Shown here: one piece after another, positions 1 to 5,766 of the stretch
How the letters are laid out: every line of letters begins with the position of its first letter
Numbering within the stretch: the stretch's first letter is position 1
Assembly: GCA_003252145.1 (NCBI GenBank)
Contig: QKDJ01000315.1
Span: 1 to 9,313, forward strand
DNA length: 9,313 nucleotides
From: Azovibrio restrictus
GTDB taxonomy: Bacteria; Pseudomonadota; Gammaproteobacteria; Burkholderiales; Rhodocyclaceae
Reading direction: 5' to 3'
The notes under the pieces: generated by a model
Told to the model about the DNA's origin: nothing
What the model saw: only the letters and a program-made list of their open reading frames with translations
Databases searched by the model: none
Position numbers and translations under genes: made by a program

Positions 1-2262
1 CTAGCCTCCGGTGACAAGGTTCCGGCCGACCTGCGCCTGATCGAAAGCCGCAACCTGCGCATCGAGGAAGCGGCCCTGACCGGGGAGTCCATCCCGGTGG
101 AAAAGCACCCGGATGCCCTGGCAGAAGAGGTTCCCATTGGGGATCGCCGCTGCATGGCCTACTCCAGCACCATGGTGGTGTTCGGTCAGGGTCGGGGCGT
201 GGTGGTGAATATCGCCGACCAGACGGAAGTGGGCCGTATCGGTCGCATGCTGGCTGATGTGGAGTCGGTCACCACGCCTCTGCTCAGGCAGATGGCCGTC
301 TTTGGACAATGGCTTACCGTCGGCATTCTGATCCTGTCCCTGGCGATTCTGGGCTACGGCATGCTGGTCCATGACTATTCCATGGCCGACATGTTCCTGG
401 CCGCCGTGGGGATTGCCGTGGCTGCCATTCCCGAAGGTCTACCCGCCATCATGACCATCACCCTGGCCATCGGAGTCCAGCGCATGGCTGCCCGCAAGGC
501 CATCATCCGACGCATGCCGGCGGTGGAAACCCTGGGGGCGGTCACCGTGGTCTGTTCCGACAAGACCGGCACCCTGACCCGCAACGAAATGACCGTGCGC
601 CAGTTAATCACCCGCCAGCACCATTTTCAGGTGGAAGGCAGTGGCTACGCACCCCGGGGGGGCTTTGCCGAGAACGGCCAGGAAGTGGATCTGACCCAGC
701 ACCCGGAATTGCTGGAAATCGGCCGCATCGCCCTGCTCTGCAACGATGCCACCCTGCGGGAAACCGGCAACGATTGGGTACTGGAAGGAGACCCCACGGA
801 AGGTGCCCTGCTCACCCTGGGCCGCAAGATCGGCCTGGATCCCCATTTTGAGGCCGAAGCACTGCCCCGGATCGATGTGATTCCCTTCGAATCCGAGCAT
901 CGCTTCATGGCCACCCTGCACCATGACCACACCGGTCATGCCTTTGCCTACATCAAGGGAGCCCCGGAGGCGGTGCTGAGCCGATGTGCCTGGCAGCAGG
1001 AACAGGGGGAATGCACTCCCATCAAACAGACCTGGTGGGAAGAACAGATTCACCAGATGGCCAGGGAAGGCCAGCGGGTTCTGGCCCTGGCCCTGGTCCC
1101 CATGCCCGAGGGCAGCAACCGGCTGGATTTCGAGCATGTGACCAGCGGCCTCACCCTGGTGGCCCTGGCGGGCATCATCGATCCGCCCCGGGACGAAGCC
1201 ATCCGGGCCGTGGCCCAATGTCAGGCAGCCGGCATCTGCGTCAAGATGATCACCGGCGACCACGGCACCACCGCCCAGGCCATCGGCGCTGATCTGGGGA
1301 TTGGCCTCAATGGCCGGGTGCTGACTGGCAACGAGGTGGAAGCCATGAGCGACGCCGACCTGAGCAAGGCAGTGGAAAACACGGATGTCTTCGCCCGGGC
1401 CAGCCCGGAACACAAACTGCGTCTGGTTCAGGCCCTGCAGACCAGGGGCGAGGTGGTGGCCATGACCGGCGACGGGGTCAATGATGCCCCGGCCCTGAAG
1501 CGGGCCGACGTGGGTGTGGCCATGGGCCACAAGGGCACGGAAGCGGCCAAGGAAGCGGGTGAAATGGTGCTGGCCAATGACAACTTCGCCACCATTGCTG
1601 CCGCCGTGGAAGAAGGCCGCAACATCTACGACAACCTGCGCAAGGCCGTGGTCTATGTGCTGCCCACCAGTACGGCCCAGGCAGCCATGGTGGTGGTGGC
1701 CGTGCTACTGGGCATGACCCTGCCCATCACCCCGGTGCAGATTCTCTGGGTGAATATGGTGACCGCTGTCACCCTGTCCCTGGCCTTTGCCTTTGAAAAG
1801 GCCGAGCCGGGCATCATGAACCGTCCTCCCCGGGATCCCAGGGAAGCTCTGGTCAATGGTTTCATGCTGTGGCGTATCGGCTTTGTCACCCTGCTGATGG
1901 TGATCATTTCCTTCGGCCTGTTCCTCTGGGAGCTGGATCAGGGCACTTCCGAAGCTGCCGCCCGCACGGTGGCCGTCAATGCCCTGGTGGTGGCAGAAAT
2001 GTTCTACCTGTTCAACTGCCGCCGCCTGCACGGCAGCATTCTCAACCGGGAAGGTTTCCTGGGTAATTCCCTGGCCCTGCAAGCTGTGGGCGGCCTGTTT
2101 CTGCTGCAACTGGCCTTTACCTATCTGCCCTTCATGCAGGCCCTGTTCCAGACTGAAGCCATTTCCCTGGAAGCCTGGCTACGCATCCTGGGCGCCGGCT
2201 TGGTCCTGATGCTGGTGGTGGAAGGGGAAAAGCAGATGTTGAAACGCTGGCGCCAGGTTTGA
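1..2262 (+). CDS. P2-type (CtpF-like) cation-transporting ATPase, 5' end missing
   Basis: This protein pumps a cation across the inner membrane at the cost of ATP. The visible 753 residues begin inside the actuator domain and keep its TGES loop (residues 27-30), so roughly the first 150 residues of a typical protein lie outside the window. Next come M3/M4 with the PEGLP motif (144-148), the phosphorylated Asp in DKTGTLT (D187), the nucleotide-binding KGAPE (from 319), TGDGVNDA (from 489) and a six-helix C-terminal block (about 548-735). PEGLP marks a P2 pump rather than a heavy-metal P1B pump. The tail (WELDQGT, YLFNCR, FTYLP) resembles mycobacterial CtpF as I remember it. Ion-site residues differ from SERCA: M6 reads NMVTA where SERCA has an Asp at the last position, and M5 reads STAQAA. 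The substrate is therefore uncertain (Ca2+, Na+, K+ or H+). It converges on the anti-sigma gene 14 bases downstream. Confidence 0.93.
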   Translation, partial: LASGDKVPADLRLIESRNLRIEEAALTGESIPVEKHPDALAEEVPIGDRRCMAYSSTMVVFGQGRGVVVNIADQTEVGRIGRMLADVESVTTPLLRQMAVFGQWLTVGILILSLAILGYGMLVHDYSMADMFLAAVGIAVAAIPEGLPAIMTITLAIGVQRMAARKAIIRRMPAVETLGAVTVVCSDKTGTLTRNEMTVRQLITRQHHFQVEGSGYAPRGGFAENGQEVDLTQHPELLEIGRIALLCNDATLRETGNDWVLEGDPTEGALLTLGRKIGLDPHFEAEALPRIDVIPFESEHRFMATLHHDHTGHAFAYIKGAPEAVLSRCAWQQEQGECTPIKQTWWEEQIHQMAREGQRVLALALVPMPEGSNRLDFEHVTSGLTLVALAGIIDPPRDEAIRAVAQCQAAGICVKMITGDHGTTAQAIGADLGIGLNGRVLTGNEVEAMSDADLSKAVENTDVFARASPEHKLRLVQALQTRGEVVAMTGDGVNDAPALKRADVGVAMGHKGTEAAKEAGEMVLANDNFATIAAAVEEGRNIYDNLRKAVVYVLPTSTAQAAMVVVAVLLGMTLPITPVQILWVNMVTAVTLSLAFAFEKAEPGIMNRPPRDPREALVNGFMLWRIGFVTLLMVIISFGLFLWELDQGTSEAAARTVAVNALVVAEMFYLFNCRRLHGSILNREGFLGNSLALQAVGGLFLLQLAFTYLPFMQALFQTEAISLEAWLRILGAGLVLMLVVEGEKQMLKRWRQV

Positions 2263-2276
2263 CCCCTTTGCCGGGC

Positions 2277-2456
2277 TTAGTCTTCCCTGTCCCTGAACAG
2301 ATGACAGGCCCGGCGCAGGAACAGCATCTGGCGCTGGAAGTTACGGCAGCCCCGGCAGATCAGCAGATGCAGGCGCAGACTCAGGCGCTGGACCCTGGTC
2401 AGGGTCCTGTCCTGGGCTTCCGACATGAGATGGGTGGCCTCCTTGCAGGTCAGCAT
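2277..2456 (-). CDS. Short zinc-finger (zf-HC2 type) anti-sigma factor
   Basis: This 59-residue cytoplasmic protein probably binds and inhibits the sigma factor encoded just before it. It carries the ZAS signature His-x3-Cys-x2-Cys (H30, C34, C37), with a further Cys at residue 4 and a His at residue 9, and ends in a basic helix. No membrane segment is visible, unlike longer anti-sigma factors of this class. I chose the ATG at 2456 because GGGAGGTGA lies just upstream of it. The longer frame, from 2498, would add 14 residues without a better ribosome site. The start overlaps the sigma stop (ATGCTGA, 7 bases), which couples translation and helps keep the pair in balance. It is the last gene of the hvf operon. 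The zinc cluster suggests it senses metal or thiol-reactive stress directly, which is inference. Confidence 0.82.
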   Translation of the reverse strand: MLTCKEATHLMSEAQDRTLTRVQRLSLRLHLLICRGCRNFQRQMLFLRRACHLFRDRED

Positions 2457-3067
2457 GGGCTCACCTCCCCTGCCAGAAACCAGCCCTTTTCCAGACACTG
2501 GCGCAGGCCGGAACGGGCCCGATGCAAAACCACGTGGCAGTTGCTGGTGCTTATTTCCAGATTGCGGCAGATTTCCTCGGTCTCGAAACCCAGAAACTCC
2601 CGCATCATGAACACTCGGGCGGTCTTGGCCGGCAGCACTTCCAGACAGGCCTCGAATATCTGCCAGAACTGGCGCTGATTCAGGGCTTCTTCCGGATCAC
2701 CCCAATTCCGGGGCCGAGTCGTGGCATGCCAGTGGGCATTGGCCTTGAACAGGGTTTCGAAAGCCTCGTCCATATCCTCCTCGCCTCGTTCCAGAGATGC
2801 CACTTCCACCAGACGCCCTCGGTGGCGCAACAAATCCACGATCTTGTGCCGCAGGATGGTGAACACCCAGGTCTTGAAGGCCGCCCGGCCCAGAAAACCC
2901 TGCATGCCAGCCAGGGCTGCAGCCATGGTGTCCTGCACCACATCCTCGGCGCTGGCCTCATCCTGCAATTGCAGACGGGCGAATTTCAGCATCTGGGGAC
3001 GAAACTCCACCAATACCTGCTGGTGTGCCGCCCCTTGAGCTTCCTCCGTCATGTTCATGTCCGTCAA
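2450..3067 (-). CDS. ECF-type sigma-70 family RNA polymerase sigma factor
   Basis: This alternative sigma factor of about 205 residues is the likely activator of the metallophore operon it belongs to. Region 2 (about residues 15-82) shows the AEDVVQDT core-binding stretch and the FKTWVFTILRHKIVDLLR promoter-melting helices. Region 4 (about 140-195) holds a helix-turn-helix (FLGFETEEICRNLEIST, then HVVLHRARSGLRQCL). Between them is an acidic linker. No sigma region 3 is present, as expected for an ECF protein. The frame opens with TTG at 3067, and GGAG sits 8 bases upstream of it. ATG codons at 3058 and 3052 are alternatives but are spaced less well. The gene starts 15 bases after hvfX and its stop overlaps the anti-sigma start, so positive autoregulation is likely. 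A similar pairing of ECF sigma and gig/buf genes is known in Caulobacter (SigF/NrsF), where the regulatory genes differ in sequence and position. Confidence 0.92.
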   Translation of the reverse strand: MTDMNMTEEAQGAAHQQVLVEFRPQMLKFARLQLQDEASAEDVVQDTMAAALAGMQGFLGRAAFKTWVFTILRHKIVDLLRHRGRLVEVASLERGEEDMDEAFETLFKANAHWHATTRPRNWGDPEEALNQRQFWQIFEACLEVLPAKTARVFMMREFLGFETEEICRNLEISTSNCHVVLHRARSGLRQCLEKGWFLAGEVSPC

Positions 3068-3082
3068 TCCCGATGCTCCATT

Positions 3083-3601
3083 CTAGTGTCTGGAAACCGG
3101 GCCGTTGAGCCAGCGTCGGCGTATCCAGGCGTCCAGGCTCAACTTTCCCGGACCCGACAGCACCAGGGGCAGAAACATGACCAGAAAGATCAGGGGCAAC
3201 TTGTAATTGCCGTAACCCCGGTCCGTAAGGGCATAGCCCTGCAGCAGTTCTCCCAGGGTATCCCAGGCCATGGGCCAATGAACACTCGCGATGGCCACCA
3301 GGGTCAGCACCATCAGGGACACGCCGAAAAAGCGGGTCCCCAGGCCCACTACCAGGGCAATGGCTCCCACCAACTCAAACCAGGTGGCCATCTGCCAGCT
3401 CCATTCCACTGGCAGCAGGTTGAAGGGAAAGAAAAAGGCTTTGCTGATGTGGGCAAACCAGTTTTCTCCCTGGTACTTGGCCAGACCCGATTCGAAATAT
3501 TCCCAACCCAGGATCAGCCGCAAGCCCAACAGGCCCACCCAGCTTCCCAGGTTGTCCAGTAGTGTCAGGCCCTGGGCGGCCCAAAGTTTCAAAGCATTCA
3601 T
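3083..3601 (-). CDS. hvfX: DoxX-family membrane protein, HvfX type (RiPP metallophore operon)
   Basis: This is a 172-residue inner-membrane protein with about four hydrophobic segments, near residues 18-40, 65-90, 95-115 and 130-150. The N-terminal helix has the DoxX-like pattern LGLRLILGWEYFESGLAK, followed by a Trp-rich amphipathic loop. DoxX-like proteins are regular partners of MNIO metallophore clusters (GigD/HvfX), but their exact task is not settled; electron delivery, copper handling or export have been suggested. I chose the ATG at 3601 because it overlaps the hvfC stop as ATGA (3598-3601), and because the much longer upstream frame lies inside hvfC and has no membrane-protein character. 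The ECF sigma gene follows after 15 bases. The assignment rests on the fold pattern plus the operon. Confidence 0.88.
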   Translation of the reverse strand: MNALKLWAAQGLTLLDNLGSWVGLLGLRLILGWEYFESGLAKYQGENWFAHISKAFFFPFNLLPVEWSWQMATWFELVGAIALVVGLGTRFFGVSLMVLTLVAIASVHWPMAWDTLGELLQGYALTDRGYGNYKLPLIFLVMFLPLVLSGPGKLSLDAWIRRRWLNGPVSRH

Positions 3602-4374
3602 GATCGCGCTCCCAATATCACGCCCAGTTGCCGCAGTTCTTCCAGACATTGCCGGCCGAATTCCAGCAATCGAGTATCCGCTTCCGGTAAACCTGCCAGC
3701 CGGGCCAGAGCTTCCCGACCTCGCAGAGGTTCCTGTTGCAACAAAACCACCAGGGCAGCCGCGGCCGGGCTCACCTGGGCGAAGCCCACGGTTTCCCGTT
3801 CCCCCACCGACTGGCGATACACCAGCAGATGGGTGGGCCGGGGCTTGCGGGGCCGGTAGGCCGGGCCGATGCGATGCACGGGCCAGGCAAAGGACAACAC
3901 CAACAGGGCAGGATTCACTACCGGGAAAGCTTCCAGTAGAGACGCTTGGGGCACATCCCGGGGCGTCTCCACCGGCAGCACATCCACCGCCAATTCCGCC
4001 CACTCGTACCGGGCCAGTTCGGCGAACCAGGGGGGGAGGGGCTGTTCACAGGCCGTCTCCAGATAATCCACGAACTCCCGGGGAATTTCCCGGAACCAGG
4101 AGGTCTGGCATGGCCACTCCCGGAAAAAAGCCCGACACAGGCGCTGCCAGCGCACCTGGCCCAGGCAGGCCCGGGCCACGGGAAAACAGGGGTCAAGGAA
4201 ACTCAGCAGGTTGTTGAACAGCAATTCCTCGTAGGCCCCCATGGAGCGCCTGGGCACACCTGCAGGTAGGGGAGCCCCTCGGGGATCGCGAATACGTCGC
4301 CCAAACTGGCGCTGGAAGCCCTGCAGGCCCCCTTCCTTCCGTTCCTGGAGCTCTACAGCCGTCTGGGTACTCAT
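3598..4374 (-). CDS. hvfC: HvfC/BufC-family RiPP maturation partner (DUF2063)
   Basis: This 258-residue soluble protein is expected to bind the precursor leader and present it to the MNIO enzyme HvfB. The N-terminal half shows the DUF2063 pattern: a helix with LQGFQRQFGRRIRD, then MGAYEELLFNNLLSFLDPCFPV (about residues 46-67, given here as key positions) and a Trp-rich stretch around 88-95. The C-terminal half (about 115-258) starts with ARYEWAE and has strand-rich and winged-helix-like segments. The family was once labelled putative DNA-binding, but the operon points to peptide maturation. The start overlaps the hvfB stop as ATGA (4371-4374) and the stop overlaps the hvfX start the same way, so the three proteins are translationally coupled. 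Cys residues occur at about 62, 70, 79 and 109; whether they matter is unknown. Confidence 0.9.
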   Translation of the reverse strand: MSTQTAVELQERKEGGLQGFQRQFGRRIRDPRGAPLPAGVPRRSMGAYEELLFNNLLSFLDPCFPVARACLGQVRWQRLCRAFFREWPCQTSWFREIPREFVDYLETACEQPLPPWFAELARYEWAELAVDVLPVETPRDVPQASLLEAFPVVNPALLVLSFAWPVHRIGPAYRPRKPRPTHLLVYRQSVGERETVGFAQVSPAAAALVVLLQQEPLRGREALARLAGLPEADTRLLEFGRQCLEELRQLGVILGARS

Positions 4375-5249
4375 GACAGCAGCTCTCGAGCGCCTAGGGC
4401 CCGCCCCGCAGGTTTTGGCTTTACTGACCGAGCTTGGGCCTGGTAACCGGCAATGATGGCCACTTCCCGGCCCAGTTCAGCCAGGTCGGGAAAGTTGAAA
4501 TCCCGTTCCAGGCAGGTGGGCAGGGGACCCACGTGGGCATAGGCCTGTTTCAGCAATTGCCAGACTGGATCAATCACCTGGGCCCCGTGAGTGTCGATGA
4601 CCAAACCGTCCGGTTCCGTGTAGTGGCCGGCCACATGCAGATAACAGGTTCTCTCCAGGGGCAATGCCTCCATGAAAGCCAGGGGATCAAAACCGAAATT
4701 GCGGCTATTCACGTAAATATTGTTCACATCCAGGTGCAGGAGGCAGTCGGCCTCTTCAATCACGGCCCGGATGAATTCCACTTCACTCATTTCCGCCCCG
4801 GGGGGCGCCACGTAGTAGGAGGCGTTTTCCACCCCGATGCGCTGGCCCAGTTCTTCCTGGGCCTGACGGATACGGGCTGCTGTCCAGCGCACGGCTTCCT
4901 CCGTGCAGGGCAGCGGCAGCAGGTCGTAAAGCTGGCCCTCGTCATTGCTCCAGGACAGGTGTTCCGTATAAAGCCCGATACCGTGGATTCCCATGAAAGT
5001 ACGGATCTGGCGCAGCAGTTCCCGATCCAGGGGTCGCATGCCTCCTAAGGAAAGGGAAAGCCCGTGGCAAACGAAGGGATAACGCTCGGTAAAGGCACGC
5101 AACTGCCGGGCTGACGTGCCCCCCATACCCGCCCAGTTTTCCGGAGCCAGTTCAAAAAAATCCACGGAGGTGGGCACTTCCTGTTCCAGATCCGGCAACA
5201 ATTCCCGGCGAAAACCCAGGCCGGAACCCGTGAGAGGAGAAGTATTCAT
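4371..5249 (-). CDS. hvfB: MNIO-family (DUF692) multinuclear iron RiPP maturase, HvfB/BufB type
   Basis: This enzyme of 292 residues has a TIM-barrel fold with a multi-iron centre. Characterised relatives oxidise Cys residues of a precursor peptide, giving oxazolone/thioamide in HvfA, which creates a metal-binding site. Seen here: GLGFRREL near the start, FELAPENW (E33, E37), CHGLSLSLGG (H62), TEHLSW (E96, H97), VENASY (E141, N142), HLDVNNIYVN (D174), HVAGH (H205, H209) and DTHG (D219, H221). These fit the conserved His/Asp/Glu iron ligands, so the enzyme looks intact. I prefer the ATG at 5249; the frame can extend to a TTG at 5261, which has no visible ribosome site. Only a weak GGAAA precedes the ATG. 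It lies 86 bases after hvfA and overlaps hvfC by 4 bases. Confidence 0.95.
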   Translation of the reverse strand: MNTSPLTGSGLGFRRELLPDLEQEVPTSVDFFELAPENWAGMGGTSARQLRAFTERYPFVCHGLSLSLGGMRPLDRELLRQIRTFMGIHGIGLYTEHLSWSNDEGQLYDLLPLPCTEEAVRWTAARIRQAQEELGQRIGVENASYYVAPPGAEMSEVEFIRAVIEEADCLLHLDVNNIYVNSRNFGFDPLAFMEALPLERTCYLHVAGHYTEPDGLVIDTHGAQVIDPVWQLLKQAYAHVGPLPTCLERDFNFPDLAELGREVAIIAGYQAQARSVKPKPAGRALGARELLS

Positions 5250-5284
5250 GGCAGTTTCCAATCAAGCTGAATTCATGGAAGCCA

Positions 5285-5316
5285 GGCCGACCATTACCTT
5301 GGAGTAAGCATCGGCC
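5285..5316 (-). repeat. Stem-loop between hvfA and hvfB
   Basis: GGCCGA (5285-5290) pairs with TCGGCC (5311-5316), and inside it TTAC (5294-5297) pairs with GTAA (5304-5307). A 3-by-3 internal loop separates the stems, and a 6-base loop caps the structure. There is no T run on the minus-strand 3' side, so it does not look like a complete terminator. It may protect the hvfA 3' end or slow polymerase, so that precursor is made in excess of enzyme. That role is inferred from position only. Confidence 0.4.
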
Positions 5317-5335
5317 GGGCCTGTCATGGCTGGAA

Positions 5336-5647
5336 TTACTTCTTGTTGGCGCCGCAGGAACCATCCTGCTTTTTTTCCACGGGCATTTCCGCATTCTTGG
5401 CAGCACCACAATTGCCATCGGCCTTCTTTTCTGCAGCTCTGCGCTCGGCCGCCTTCTTTTCAGCGCCGCACTTGGCCTCCCCGCATTTGCCGTCCTTGGC
5501 CTTGGTTTCGGCCTGGGCCAGCTGGTAACCATCCTTCAGAGCGTGGGTGGAAAAGGGATTGTCGGCGGCACTGGCCAGGGGGGAAAAGGCGATACCGGCA
5601 ACCAAGGCGGAACCCAGGGCAGTGGATGCAATGGTGATCTTTTTCAT
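5336..5647 (-). CDS. hvfA: HvfA-type secreted Cys-containing RiPP metallophore precursor
   Basis: This is the 103-residue precursor of a modified peptide that probably chelates copper or another thiophilic metal outside the cytoplasm. A Sec signal peptide is clear: a KK start, a hydrophobic stretch and an ASA cleavage site after residue 27. The mature part begins ADNPF, followed by GYQLAQ (40-45), a pairing I associate with the HvfA family. Four Cys are present: C55 and C60 in DGKCGEAKCG, C80 in DGNCG and C98 in DGSCG. They are the likely targets of HvfB. Ala/Lys/Glu/Arg-rich spacers (61-76 and 82-94) separate them and look helical and charged. I chose the ATG at 5647 over 5662 because GAGGAG sits 8 bases upstream. 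It is the first gene of the operon, as in Haemophilus hvfA and Caulobacter gig/buf clusters. It differs from classical DUF2282 precursors, which have other Cys motifs. Confidence 0.9.
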   Translation of the reverse strand: MKKITIASTALGSALVAGIAFSPLASAADNPFSTHALKDGYQLAQAETKAKDGKCGEAKCGAEKKAAERRAAEKKADGNCGAAKNAEMPVEKKQDGSCGANKK

Positions 5648-5670
5648 GATGTAACTCCTCATCTGTTGAG

Positions 5671-5708
5671 AAAAAGGGACAGCCCCAAAAATTCGGGTGC
5701 TGTCCCTT
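5671..5708 (-). terminator. Intrinsic terminator-like hairpin in the hvfA leader
   Basis: A perfect 10-base-pair stem joins AAGGGACAGC (minus strand, 5708-5699) to GCTGTCCCTT (5683-5674). It continues, after one bulged base, with CCC/GGG (5697-5695 with 5686-5684) around an 8-base loop. The 3' arm runs into a T5 tract (5675-5671) on the minus strand only; the plus-strand side has none. It could end transcripts from the ene-reductase gene 59 bases upstream, or act as an attenuator of hvfA. Confidence 0.7.
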
Positions 5709-5709
5709 A

Positions 5710-5735
5710 GTCGAAGGAGTCGGTGGATTTCTTAC
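5710..5735 (-). promoter_or_regulatory. Candidate ECF-sigma promoter of the hvf operon
   Basis: On the minus strand GTAAGA (5735-5730) is followed after exactly 16 bases by CGAC (5713-5710). I recall the SigF promoter of Caulobacter gig genes as GTAACC, 16 bases, CGAA, so four of six and three of four positions agree. It lies 62 bases upstream of the hvfA ATG, in the only sizeable gap before the operon, and would start RNA near 5704. Without comparison to other promoters this remains a reasoned guess. Confidence 0.4.
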
Positions 5736-5766
5736 ACCCACCCGGAAAAAAATTTTAACGGCTCAT

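Noticed and set aside
604..1530. Minus-strand open frame of 308 codons inside the ATPase gene
   Set aside because: It lies wholly antisense to a well-conserved P-type ATPase, has no domain resemblance and is rich in His/Gln/Gly, as expected for an opposite frame of GC-rich DNA.
2522..3562. Plus-strand open frame of 346 codons
   Set aside because: It is antisense to the sigma and hvfX genes. The translated sequence is His/Gln/Pro-rich with no recognisable motif and no ribosome site.
3602..4003. Upstream extension of the hvfX frame
   Set aside because: The extra 134 residues lie inside hvfC in another frame and look like Gly/Pro/Ser-rich noise. The ATGA overlap at 3598-3601 gives a natural start.
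5743..5755. T-rich run on the minus strand after the ene-reductase stop as its terminator
   Set aside because: No stem lies directly before the run. The hairpin at 5674-5708 is the better candidate.
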